NCBI RefSeq assembly: GCF_001590965.1
Contig: NZ_BCTW01000024.1
Span: 1 to 58,087 of the forward strand
DNA length: 58,087 nt
Origin: Novosphingobium lentum NBRC 107847
Lineage (GTDB): Bacteria > Pseudomonadota > Alphaproteobacteria > Sphingomonadales > Sphingomonadaceae
Direction of reading: 5' to 3'
Part shown: positions 7,245-15,392 of the stretch, one piece after another
How the letters are laid out: every line of letters starts with the position of its first letter
Position numbering within the stretch: position 1 is the first letter of the stretch
Notes under the pieces: generated by a model
What the model was told of the DNA's origin: nothing
What the model saw: only the letters and a program-made list of their open reading frames with translations
Databases searched by the model: none
Program-made: the position numbers and the translations under genes

Positions 7245-8171
7245 TCATGCGCCGCGCGAACCGAACCGGTAGACCGGGATACCCAGCTTGCGGGCCTTGT
7301 CGGCAAGATTGTCCTGAATGCCCGAACCGGGGAAAATGATGACACCGATCGGCATGACGGTGAGCATCTGATCGTTGCGCTTGAACGGCGCGGCCTTCGC
7401 ATGCTTGGTCCAGTCGGGCTTGAAGGCAATTTGCGGCACCTTGCGGGTATCAGCCCAACGCGATGCGATTTTCTCGGCGCCTTTGGGTGAACCGCCGTGC
7501 ATCAGCACCATGTCGGGATGCTTGGTCCGGATCTGGTCGAGCTTGGCCCAGATCAGCTGATGGTCGGTGCTCTCGCCGCCGGAAAACGCGATCTTCGGGC
7601 CAGCGTGGAGGAGCACTTCGGTTTCGGCGCGGCGCTTGGCGCTGATAAAATCGCGGCTGTCGATCATCGCCGACGTCAGGTGGCGATGGTTGACCATGGA
7701 GCCGGAGTGCGGTTTCCAGCTTGACCGGGTTTGCCGCTCGAACTGCTCAGCCGCCTGATCGCGCATCAGTTCGAAGGCATCGCGCCGTTCAAGGAGACTT
7801 TGCCCCAAGGCGGTCAGGCGCTCGAGCTCGACCGACTTCACCTCGCTGCCATCCTGTTCGTTCTGAAGGCGGCGTTGGGCCACTTCATTGTCGTCGAGTT
7901 CGCGTTCGATCCTTTGGCAGGCGCGGTGAAAGAGGTTGACGGTCGACCAAAGGAGATCGTCGAGGTCGGGTTCGAGGCGCGTGTCTTCCATGCTGGAAAT
8001 CAGGGCGTCGAAAATGTCGGCGATGGCACCTGCGACACGGTTGCCTTCGGGCAATGGTCGGGGATCGGGTTCATCCTCGAAGGGGCGGTAGCCGTAGAGC
8101 TGAAGCTCCTGCAGAACGTGGTCGGTCGGGGAAGAGGCGTGGTCAGGTTCGAAATCGTCGTGGTCGTCCAT
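7245..8171 (-). CDS. DUF2493 (SLOG-like) domain protein
   Basis: Taking ATG 8171 (GGAG six bases upstream; ATG 8183 is the alternative) this is a 308-residue protein. The N-terminal two thirds are acidic and helical (YRPFEDEPDPRPLPEGNRVAGAIADIFDAL..., CQRIERELDDNE). The C-terminal third has the DUF2493 signature: KIAFSGGESTDHQLIWAKLDQI, HPDMVLMHGGSPKGAEKIASRWAD, VPQIAFKPDW, MPIGVIIFPGSG and LADKARKLGIPVYRFG. This is a Rossmann-like fold of the SLOG superfamily, predicted to bind a nucleotide-derived ligand. It is typical cargo of sphingomonad plasmids and islands. The role is unknown; nucleic-acid-linked signalling or defence is possible but unproven. Confidence 0.8.
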   Translation of the reverse strand: MDDHDDFEPDHASSPTDHVLQELQLYGYRPFEDEPDPRPLPEGNRVAGAIADIFDALISSMEDTRLEPDLDDLLWSTVNLFHRACQRIERELDDNEVAQRRLQNEQDGSEVKSVELERLTALGQSLLERRDAFELMRDQAAEQFERQTRSSWKPHSGSMVNHRHLTSAMIDSRDFISAKRRAETEVLLHAGPKIAFSGGESTDHQLIWAKLDQIRTKHPDMVLMHGGSPKGAEKIASRWADTRKVPQIAFKPDWTKHAKAAPFKRNDQMLTVMPIGVIIFPGSGIQDNLADKARKLGIPVYRFGSRGA

Positions 8172-8265
8172 AGGATGCTCCATCGATTGGACCGCGCCCT
8201 CGCGGCCTTCATGGCGATGAAGCCCACGAGCGGGCTGGCCCTGCACTCAGAAATGCTTGGCAAAA

Positions 8266-8712
8266 CTAACCGCGAAGGGCACTCTGAATCCAATTGACGA
8301 TGGCGTTGGTCGGCATGGCGCCGGACTGGCGCGCCAGTTCCTTCCCGCCTGAAAAGAGGATCGTGGTCGGGATCGAGCGAATGGCAAAGCGCGCTGCGAT
8401 CGCTTGTTCCGCTTCGGTATCGAGTTTGCCCAAGCGCACATAAGGTTCCAACTTGGCAGCCGCTGCTTCGAATGCCGGAGCCATCTGTCGGCAGGGTCCG
8501 CACCACGCGGCCCAGAAATCGACCAGTAGCGGAATTCCACTCTTGCTCAGGTGTGCCTCAAAATTGGACGTGCCCAGCGTCACCGGATGGGCGTCAAAGA
8601 GCGCGCCGCCGCAACGACCACACTTGCCACCGGCGGTCAGCTTGTCACGCGGGACCCGGTTCGCTGTCGAACAGGTCGGGCAAATGATCAGCGCGGGCTC
8701 GGATGCGTTCAT
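8266..8712 (-). CDS. trxC: Thioredoxin 2 (zinc-ribbon thioredoxin)
   Basis: A 148-residue cytoplasmic disulfide/persulfide reductase. The N-terminal zinc ribbon is complete (CPTC at 11-14, CGRC at 31-34) and the thioredoxin fold carries WCGPC at 70-74 and the cis-Pro loop IRSIPTT. Start ATG 8712 has AGGGA about eight bases upstream. It lies 26 bp after the ArsR-type regulator in the same direction, so it is probably the last gene of the leftward sulfur-stress unit, where it could reduce protein or small-molecule persulfides and recycle the rhodanese. Confidence 0.88.
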   Translation of the reverse strand: MNASEPALIICPTCSTANRVPRDKLTAGGKCGRCGGALFDAHPVTLGTSNFEAHLSKSGIPLLVDFWAAWCGPCRQMAPAFEAAAAKLEPYVRLGKLDTEAEQAIAARFAIRSIPTTILFSGGKELARQSGAMPTNAIVNWIQSALRG

Positions 8713-8738
8713 GTTTCGATCCCTTGGCGGTCGGACAT

Positions 8739-9050
8739 CTATTTGCAGGTCTCGCTGCACAGTTCGCACAATGCATGGATCACCCCGCGCACGATCGGGT
8801 CGGTCAGGCTGTAAAAGCGGGTTTGTGCTTCGCCCCGGATGCTGACCACGCCTTCTTCGCGCAACATCGCCAAGTGCTGCGAAACCGAGGACTGGGAAAG
8901 ACCGCTGAGTTCGACAAGCTCGGTCACCGAGACTTCGCCTTCATCCATCCGGCACAGCATGAGCAACCGCTCGGGATGGCTCATCAGCTTGAGCCGCCCG
9001 GCCATGATCGCGGCGTTGGCCTTGAGCTCTGACAGGTCGGTGGGTTTCAT
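8739..9050 (-). CDS. ArsR-family Cys-containing regulator, BigR/SqrR-like persulfide sensor
   Basis: A 103-residue winged-helix repressor: helix-turn-helix VSVTELVELSGLSQSSVSQHLAMLREEGVV and wing IRGEAQTRFYSLTD. A Cys in alpha-2 (C33, 'LLMLCRMD') and Cys residues in the C-terminal helix (C95, C98, C102) match the placement of the two Cys that form a tetrasulfide or disulfide in SqrR/BigR regulators. No metal-binding CxC motif of classical ArsR is seen. Its start overlaps the RND gene stop (ATGA), so it is produced with the pump. It probably represses the divergent promoter at about 13.76 kb when reduced; that target is inferred. Confidence 0.8.
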   Translation of the reverse strand: MKPTDLSELKANAAIMAGRLKLMSHPERLLMLCRMDEGEVSVTELVELSGLSQSSVSQHLAMLREEGVVSIRGEAQTRFYSLTDPIVRGVIHALCELCSETCK

Positions 9051-12000
9051 GCGTCAGCTTCCGGGAACAGGCGACCATCGTCGCGCAAGACTATGTAGAT
9101 TGCTGGAATAACGAGAACCGTCAGCAAGGTCGAGGAGGCGAGCCCGAACAGCAGCGAGATCGCGAGGCCCTGGAAGATAGGGTCGCTCAGGATCACTGAA
9201 GCGCCGATCATGGCTGCCGCGGCGGTCAGCATGATCGGCTTGAACCTGATCATCCCCGCCTCCAGCAAGGTTTCACGCAAGCTCTTGTCGGGGGATGCCG
9301 CATGCCGGATAAAATCCACCAGCAGGATCGAGTTCCGGACAATGATCCCCGCCAGCGCAATGAAGCCGATCATCGACGTGGCCGTAAACGGCGCGCTGAA
9401 CAGCATGTGCCCCAGCACGATGCCCACCAGCGTCAGCGGAATCGGTGTAAGGATGACCAGCGGGAGCTTGAAACTGCGGAACTGCCCGACAACCAGCACA
9501 TAGATGCCCAGCAACGCCACCATGAATGCGGCGCCCATGTCGCGGAAGGTCACCCAGGTGATCTCCCATTCGCCGTCCCACAGGACTGACGCATGGCTCT
9601 CATCCTCGGGCTGCCCATGCAGGATCACCTCTGGCTTTTCCAGGCCCTGCGCCTGCCAGTCATGATGGTTGATGGCATCGTCAACCGCCAGCATGCCATA
9701 GATCGGTGCTTCATAGCGGCCTGCCAGTTCCGCAGTGACCATCGTCGCCCCGCGCCCGTCACGGCGGAACACAGCCAGTGCGCCCGGCTCCATCCTTGGC
9801 GTCACCAGTTCGCCGAGCGGGATCAACTGGCCTCCCGGCGCGACAGCCACCGGCGTTGCAGCCAGCGCGGCCGACCAACTGCGCTGCGACTGATCAAGCG
9901 CCAGCACGATCGGCAGCGGATCACGCTCCCCGGCGCGCGGAGCGTAGCCCACCACCTGCTCGCCCAGCAGCATGCCAATGCTGTCGAACAGCTGGCGTTC
10001 GGACAAGCCATAGTGATCCAGCTTTGCTCTGTCGGGGATCAGCTTCAGTGTGGGGCGCGGCTGGCCATAGCTGTTGTCGACGTCGACAATGTAGGGCACC
10101 GATTTGAAGATCCGCTCCACCTCGGCCGCAGTCCTGACCCGGGTGGCTTCGTCGGGGCCATAGATTTCGGCGAGCAGCGTAGCCAGCACCGGCGGCCCGG
10201 GCGGCGTCTCCACCACCTTGAGCGATGCACCGGCAGGCAAGGGCACGACCTTCAATCGCTGGCGCAGGTCCACGGCGATCTCGTGACTGGATCGCGACCG
10301 TTCGCCCTTGGCCAGCAACGTGACCATCAAATCGCCCATCTCGGGCTGGTTGCGCAAGAAGTAGTGGCGGACGAGCCCGTTGAAATTGAACGGCGCCGAT
10401 GTCCCAGCATAGGCTTCCATTGAAACGGTCTCGGGCATGGTGCGCACCACTGCGGCGGCCTGTTCCAGCACACGCGAGGTCGCCTCGATGCTCGACCCTT
10501 CGGGCAGGTCTGCCACCAGCTGGACCTCGCTCTTGTTGTCGAGCGGCAGCAGCTTCACCGTAACCGCCTTGAAATAGAACATCGAACAGGCGACCAGCGT
10601 GGCCACGCCGACCACGATCAGAAAGCGGCGGGCGCTTTGCCGCGTGGCGATCACGCGCATTGCATAGCGGCGGTACAGTGCCCCCAACTTGCCGCCGTGA
10701 GCATCGTGGCCCCCATGGCCATCGGACGCCAGCGTCGTGCGGGCAAAGCGGATCATCAGCCAAGGCGCAATGATCACGGCGACGAAGAAGGAAAAGATCA
10801 TCGCTGCCGACGCGTTGACCGGGATCGGCGCCATGTACGGCCCCATCAGGCCCGAAACGAACAGCATCGGCAACAGCGCAGCGACCACGGTCAGCGTGGC
10901 GATGATCGTCGGATTGCCGACTTCTGCCACGGCATCAACCGCGCCATCAATTCGGCTCCGACCATCGTTCATCGCCCAGTGCCGCGCGATATTCTCGATC
11001 ATCACGATCGCATCATCGACCAGGATGCCGATCGAAAAGATCAGCGCAAACAAGCTGACCCGGTTGATCGTGAAGCCCATCACGTTGGACGCAAACATCG
11101 TCAGCATGATGGTGGTAGGGATGACGATTGCGGTCACGCCTGCTTCGCGCCAGCCAATCGCAAAGCCGATCAGGATCACGATCGTCGCGGTCGCCAGCGC
11201 GAGGTGGAAAATCAGTTCGTTCGCCTTGTCGTTGGCGCTCTCGCCGTAGTTGCGCGTGACGGTTACCTCGACGCCGGGCGGGATCAGTGACCCTTTGAGG
11301 GTGTTCACCCGCTCAACCACACTTTGTGAAACGCTAACGGCGTTTGCCCCGGCGCGCTTGGCGATCGCGAGGCTGACCGCCGGCGTCATGCTCCACGGAC
11401 CTTGCCCGTCCCGAGCCCAGCGCCAGGTGCGGGCCTGGTCCTGCGTCGGTGCCTGTTCGATTTTCGCAACGTCAGCCAGCAGGACTGGCGCACCGCTGGC
11501 CGAACGGACCGTGAGAGCTCCCAGTTCCTGTGCATCGCGCAAGGTCTGGCCCGCCACCACCAGAGCGGCTTGCCCGCCTTCGCGCACGGTTCCGGCCGGG
11601 AACGTGCGGTTGGCCTGCGAGACTGCGTCGATCAGGCTTCCGAGCGGCACGCGATACTGCGCCAGTCGTGCCGGATCAGGCACCACGCGCAGCGCCATGT
11701 ACTGTCCACCGGTGATGAACGTGAGCCCTACGTTGTCCACTTTGGCCACTTCGGTCCGCAGCCGACCAGCCAGTTCCGACAAAGCCTGATCGTCCCACTT
11801 CCCCGGCGCGCCGGGTTTGGGGGTCAGCGTCAGCACCACGATCGGGACGTCGTTGATGCCCCGCACGGTCACCTGGGGAGGAGGAATGCCCACCGGAATG
11901 CGGTTGATGTTGGCCGCGATCTTTTCATGGATGCGGATTGCGGCATCTTCCGGGTTCGACCCGATCAGGAACCGTGCCGTCACCATGACGCCGTTGTCCT

Positions 12001-12268
12001 GCGCCTGAGTATAGACATGCTCCACGCCATCCACACTCTTGACGATGGTCTCCAGCGGCTTGGCCACCAGTTCCACTGCCTCGGGCGCGGAAATGCCCGG
12101 AGCCTGCACCATGATGTCGACCATCGGCACCTTGATCTGGGGCTCTTCTTCGCGCGGAATCGTGATCGTCGCGATCAGACCAATCAGGATGGCGGTCAAA
12201 AGAAATAGCGGCGTGAGCGGCGACATGATGGTCGCCCGGGTCAGCCTGCCCGAGATGCCGAGATTCAT
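9047..12268 (-). CDS. RND efflux pump, inner-membrane permease
   Basis: A 1,073-residue AcrB-superfamily protein with the standard duplicated 12-helix layout. It has the N-terminal helix (SPLTPLFLLTAILIGLIATITI), a first porter loop, then TM2-6 including SIGILVDDAIVMIENIARHW, whose DD pair in TM4 is the proton relay of HAE-type (drug/organic) pumps. A second large loop and TM8-12 ending in GLASSTLLTVLVIPAIYIVL follow. It is more like the non-metal 'REEEPQI' subgroup than CusA. A His-rich stretch (DGHGGHDAHGG, about residue 515) lies in the cytoplasmic loop between the repeats. It overlaps the membrane-fusion gene by one base and the regulator by four. Substrate unknown; the context suggests a sulfur species or a compound arising from sulfide stress. 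Confidence 0.88.
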   Translation of the reverse strand: MNLGISGRLTRATIMSPLTPLFLLTAILIGLIATITIPREEEPQIKVPMVDIMVQAPGISAPEAVELVAKPLETIVKSVDGVEHVYTQAQDNGVMVTARFLIGSNPEDAAIRIHEKIAANINRIPVGIPPPQVTVRGINDVPIVVLTLTPKPGAPGKWDDQALSELAGRLRTEVAKVDNVGLTFITGGQYMALRVVPDPARLAQYRVPLGSLIDAVSQANRTFPAGTVREGGQAALVVAGQTLRDAQELGALTVRSASGAPVLLADVAKIEQAPTQDQARTWRWARDGQGPWSMTPAVSLAIAKRAGANAVSVSQSVVERVNTLKGSLIPPGVEVTVTRNYGESANDKANELIFHLALATATIVILIGFAIGWREAGVTAIVIPTTIMLTMFASNVMGFTINRVSLFALIFSIGILVDDAIVMIENIARHWAMNDGRSRIDGAVDAVAEVGNPTIIATLTVVAALLPMLFVSGLMGPYMAPIPVNASAAMIFSFFVAVIIAPWLMIRFARTTLASDGHGGHDAHGGKLGALYRRYAMRVIATRQSARRFLIVVGVATLVACSMFYFKAVTVKLLPLDNKSEVQLVADLPEGSSIEATSRVLEQAAAVVRTMPETVSMEAYAGTSAPFNFNGLVRHYFLRNQPEMGDLMVTLLAKGERSRSSHEIAVDLRQRLKVVPLPAGASLKVVETPPGPPVLATLLAEIYGPDEATRVRTAAEVERIFKSVPYIVDVDNSYGQPRPTLKLIPDRAKLDHYGLSERQLFDSIGMLLGEQVVGYAPRAGERDPLPIVLALDQSQRSWSAALAATPVAVAPGGQLIPLGELVTPRMEPGALAVFRRDGRGATMVTAELAGRYEAPIYGMLAVDDAINHHDWQAQGLEKPEVILHGQPEDESHASVLWDGEWEITWVTFRDMGAAFMVALLGIYVLVVGQFRSFKLPLVILTPIPLTLVGIVLGHMLFSAPFTATSMIGFIALAGIIVRNSILLVDFIRHAASPDKSLRETLLEAGMIRFKPIMLTAAAAMIGASVILSDPIFQGLAISLLFGLASSTLLTVLVIPAIYIVLRDDGRLFPEADA

Positions 12269-13326
12269 CAGCGTTGCGCCCCAGTTCTCGAGCCATTCGG
12301 ACCCATCAGCGTGTCACCAGCGTTGGCGCCCGTTAGCACTTCGAGCTTTCCGGCCTCGGCTGAGGCCGCCGTCTGTACGGGCAACTGAGCGACCGAACCG
12401 TCGTGCGCGACGACCGTCACATAATCTATGCCGTAACGGTTGATCACATAGCCCGCTGGCACCAGCAGTGCGTTGCGTGCGCCGGTCTCGACTTTGGCCG
12501 CCACGCGCCGCCCAATCAGACGGTTATCGATCCCCGGCATTTCGACGTCGGCCGTGACCTGACCGGCAGTGACCGAAGGATAGAGCTTGATGACCGTCCC
12601 CATGCCCGAGCCGCCACCGATGCCGCTTACGGTGACCCGTGAACCGGTATGAACCTTGTCAGCGAGCGATTCTGGTAGTTGGAGGCGGACGACCGTTGGA
12701 CCCGCAGTAATGACCGCGATCACCATGCCCGGCGCGACAGCCGACCCGGCAGGAATGTCGGCCTTGAGCACCCGGCCGCTGGCGGGCGCGACCACGGCGC
12801 CTTGCCCGGCGACGGCGCCTACCGCGGCCTGTTGGGCCTGGGCCGCGCGGATCTGGGTATTGGCAGCGGATGCCGCAGCTTCGGCCTGTTCAAGCCGCGC
12901 CTTTGCGTAGACCCCGTTCTGGTAGAGGAAGCGCACGCGCGACAAATCGCCTTGTGCTTGTCCAGCCTGCGCCTGTGCAGCGGCAGCCTGAGCGCCATAG
13001 GCTCCTGCCTGATAGCCAAGCTGGCTATCGACGATCCGGCCAATCGTCTGGCCTTTGGTCACCATATCGCCTTCGCGCACGGTGAGCGTCGTCAGGATGC
13101 CGGGGATGCGGGCCAGCACTTGTGCTTGGTCCACTGTCGCAATCTCGGCACTGACGTCCTGCCAAGTGACAGTGTCGCTGGGGGCAAGCATCAGCCGGGG
13201 GCCTGCTGGTGCTTTGCTTGCCTGAGCGGACGGCTCGCTGCTGTTGCAACCGGCCAGGGACAGGCTCAGCGCCGCAACGCCAAAGGCGGTTCGGGCGGCT
13301 GTCCGGGTCAACAGAGTTCCACGCAT
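12268..13326 (-). CDS. RND membrane-fusion lipoprotein (HlyD/AcrA-like)
   Basis: A 352-residue periplasmic adaptor. The start is ATG 13326 with GGGGGAAG just upstream. The N-terminus has a signal peptide with lipobox LAGC (Cys27), so it is inner-membrane-anchored. It has a lipoyl half-motif (ARIPGILTTLTVREGDMVTKGQTIGRI), an Ala/Gln-rich alpha hairpin (AAAAQAQAGQAQGDLSRVRFLYQNGVYAKARLEQAEAAASAANTQIRAAQAQ), the second lipoyl half (APASGRVLKADIPAGSAVAPGM) and a beta-barrel domain. It connects the permease at 12268 with the TolC-like protein encoded in the divergent arm at 15393. It lies 39 bp after the rhodanese gene. Confidence 0.88.
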   Translation of the reverse strand: MRGTLLTRTAARTAFGVAALSLSLAGCNSSEPSAQASKAPAGPRLMLAPSDTVTWQDVSAEIATVDQAQVLARIPGILTTLTVREGDMVTKGQTIGRIVDSQLGYQAGAYGAQAAAAQAQAGQAQGDLSRVRFLYQNGVYAKARLEQAEAAASAANTQIRAAQAQQAAVGAVAGQGAVVAPASGRVLKADIPAGSAVAPGMVIAVITAGPTVVRLQLPESLADKVHTGSRVTVSGIGGGSGMGTVIKLYPSVTAGQVTADVEMPGIDNRLIGRRVAAKVETGARNALLVPAGYVINRYGIDYVTVVAHDGSVAQLPVQTAASAEAGKLEVLTGANAGDTLMGPNGSRTGAQR

Positions 13327-13365
13327 CGCGGCTTCCCCCAAAATCTTGAAATAGGCGTTTTGAAT

Positions 13366-13701
13366 TTAACGTTCGATCGGCAGTCGAGCGGCTTTCCAGG
13401 CGCCGAAGCCGCCCGCGAGATGCGTATCGACTGCGGCCTGCGCCACCCCGCACTTCTCAAGAGCCATGCCTGATCGTTTGCCGCCAAGGCAATTGAGCAC
13501 CAGTTTCTTGCCCGCCACATGCGGCAGCTTTGACGGCTGAAACGTTGAAAGCGGCATGTTGATTGCGCCCGGGATATGGCCGTCGGCAAACTCGTCCACT
13601 TCGCGCACGTCCACGACGACAACGTCACCAGCACGCAGCATGGCATCAAGCTCCTGTGCAGATACCTCGGGATGTTTCGGCTTTCCGAATTCAAAAACCA
13701 C
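13366..13701 (-). CDS. Single-domain rhodanese (sulfurtransferase)
   Basis: A 111-residue rhodanese with VVVVDVREVDEFADGHIPGAINMPL and the active-site loop LNCLGGKRS, where Cys71 carries the persulfide. It starts with GTG 13701 behind an AGGAAG site. It is the promoter-proximal gene of the leftward unit. Small rhodaneses in sulfide operons move sulfane sulfur between glutathione persulfide, thiosulfate and acceptors. In YgaP the rhodanese is fused to a DUF2892 membrane pair; here DUF2892 is encoded separately at 15177 and 19691. Confidence 0.88.
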   Translation of the reverse strand: MVFEFGKPKHPEVSAQELDAMLRAGDVVVVDVREVDEFADGHIPGAINMPLSTFQPSKLPHVAGKKLVLNCLGGKRSGMALEKCGVAQAAVDTHLAGGFGAWKAARLPIER

Positions 13702-13757
13702 TTTGTCTTCCTCTCGTCGAATGGCTGCCGCTCAAGCGGCCCTGTGCAACTTACCTC

Positions 13758-13786
13758 TTGCCCATATCGCAAATGCCTTATATAAG
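13758..13786 (+). promoter_or_regulatory. Divergent promoter with palindromic operator of the sulfide island
   Basis: The 183-bp gap between the rhodanese and SQR starts holds TTGCCC at 13758-13763 and TATAAG at 13781-13786, 17 bp apart, a fair promoter for the rightward arm. The -10 lies inside a perfect 10-bp palindrome CTTATATAAG (13777-13786), with partial dyad beyond it (TG..CA). An ArsR-type dimer bound here would block both arms. The promoter and operator are inferred from position and symmetry only. Confidence 0.5.
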
Positions 13787-13884
13787 TCAATACCGATACA
13801 AAGCTTCAGCAGAGCACCTCGACCGATTGGTGGAGGAACGCAGCAGCGAGTTTGGTCCACGAAATGGACGGCGGGAGAGAGAAT

Positions 13885-15165
13885 ATGTCATTGCCCAAGA
13901 TCATCATTCTAGGCGCGGGCCTCGGCGGTACGATCGCAGCCTACGAGATCCGCGATGCGGTGAAGGGCAAGGCGGACGTCACCGTCGTCAACGATCAGGA
14001 CGATTACTGGTTCGTGCCCAGCAATCCCTGGGTCGCGGTGCGCTGGCGTGAACCCGACGCGATTAAGGTTCACCTGCCACCAATCATGAAGAAGAAGGGA
14101 ATCGGCTTCACCGCAGTCGGCGCGAAGCGGGTCCATCCGCAGGAAAACCGGGTCGAGCTCAATGACGGCTCCTCGCTTGCCTACGATTATCTGGTGATCG
14201 CGACCGGCCCGGATCTGGCGTTCGACGAAATCGAAGGGCTGGGTCCGCAAGGCTTCACCCAGTCGGTTTGCCGCACCGATCATGCATCAGACGCGGCCGA
14301 CGCTTTCGACCGGTTCTGTGAAAACCCGAAACCGATTGTGGTCGGCGCTGCCCAAGGAGCCTCCTGCTACGGCCCGGCCTACGAATTCGCGTTGATCCTC
14401 GATACCGAGCTCAAGCGCCGCAAGATCCGCGACCGGGTGCCGATGATCTATGTCACCCCCGAGCCCTACATCGGCCATCTCGGCCTTGATGGCGTTGGCG
14501 ACACCAAGGGTTTGCTCGAAAGCGAGCTGCGCAATCGCCACATCAAGTGGATCACAAATGCCCGGATCACCAAGGTCGAGGCGGGCACTATGCTTGTCGA
14601 GGAAGTGGCGGATGACGGTTCGGTCAAGTCGACTCATGATCTACCGTTCGGTTACTCGATGATCCTGCCTGCGTTCCGCGGCATCCCCGCAGTGTATGGT
14701 ATCGAAGGGCTGACCAACCCGCGCGGGTTCATTCTGGCCGACAAGCACCAGCGCAATCCCAACTTCAAGAACGTCTATTCGCTCGGTGTCTGTGTCGCGA
14801 TCCCGCCGATCGGGCCGACACCTGTGCCGGTCGGCGTGCCCAAGACCGGGTTCATGATCGAATCGATGGTCACCGCCATTGCTGCCAACCTCAAGTTGGA
14901 ACTCGAAGGCAAGGAACCCGTCGAAGAAGCGACCTGGAACGCGGTGTGCTTGGCCGACTTCGGTGACGGCGGTGTCGCCTTCGTCGCGCAGCCGCAGATT
15001 CCCCCGCGCAACCTTAACTGGTCGTCGAGCGGCAAATGGGTCCACCTCGCGAAGATCGGCTTCGAAAAGTATTTCCTGCACAAAGTGCGGCGCGGCACCA
15101 GCGAGCCCTTTTACGAAAAGCTGGCGATGCATGCCCTGGGCATCCGCAAGCTGCGTTTCAAATAA
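13885..15165 (+). CDS. sqr: Sulfide:quinone oxidoreductase (FAD)
   Basis: A 426-residue flavoprotein that oxidises sulfide to polysulfide or persulfide and passes electrons to quinone at the membrane. ATG 13885 is used because GGGAGAGAGA lies just upstream. The N-terminus is an FAD-binding Rossmann motif (IIILGAGLGGTIAAYEI). The three SQR cysteines are C129 (QSVCRTDH), C161 (GAAQGASCYGPAYEF) and C303 (YSLGVCVAIPP). The signature PEPYIGHLGLDGVGDTKGLLESELR and the C-terminal amphipathic KWVHLAKIGFEKYFLHKV membrane anchor are also present. It is the first gene of the rightward arm. Confidence 0.9.
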   Translation: MSLPKIIILGAGLGGTIAAYEIRDAVKGKADVTVVNDQDDYWFVPSNPWVAVRWREPDAIKVHLPPIMKKKGIGFTAVGAKRVHPQENRVELNDGSSLAYDYLVIATGPDLAFDEIEGLGPQGFTQSVCRTDHASDAADAFDRFCENPKPIVVGAAQGASCYGPAYEFALILDTELKRRKIRDRVPMIYVTPEPYIGHLGLDGVGDTKGLLESELRNRHIKWITNARITKVEAGTMLVEEVADDGSVKSTHDLPFGYSMILPAFRGIPAVYGIEGLTNPRGFILADKHQRNPNFKNVYSLGVCVAIPPIGPTPVPVGVPKTGFMIESMVTAIAANLKLELEGKEPVEEATWNAVCLADFGDGGVAFVAQPQIPPRNLNWSSSGKWVHLAKIGFEKYFLHKVRRGTSEPFYEKLAMHALGIRKLRFK

Positions 15166-15176
15166 GGAGAATGGCC

Positions 15177-15380
15177 ATGAAGCTTGATGCTGCGGTTTTC
15201 CGCTTTGCCGGAGTGATGGTCCTGGCCAGCCTGGCGCTGGCGCACTGGGTCCATCCCGGATTTCTCTGGCTGACCGCATTTGCTGGAGCGAACATGCTCC
15301 AGGCCAGTTTTACCGGTTTTTGCCCTGCAGCAATGCTTTTCAAGAAGCTGGGTGTCAGGCCCGGTAACGCTTTCAACTGA
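15177..15380 (+). CDS. DUF2892 small membrane protein (YgaP-like transmembrane domain)
   Basis: A 67-residue protein with two membrane helices (FAGVMVLASLALAHWV and FLWLTAFAGANMLQASFTGF) followed by CPAAMLFKKLGVRPG, the typical DUF2892 hairpin with its conserved 'GFCP' turn. AAGGAGA at 15164-15170 favours ATG 15177 over ATG 15171. It follows SQR by 11 bp. In YgaP such a hairpin anchors a rhodanese domain at the membrane and has been linked to sulfur or thiocyanate movement, which fits this setting. Confidence 0.8.
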   Translation: MKLDAAVFRFAGVMVLASLALAHWVHPGFLWLTAFAGANMLQASFTGFCPAAMLFKKLGVRPGNAFN

Positions 15381-15392
15381 ATCGGACCTGAC

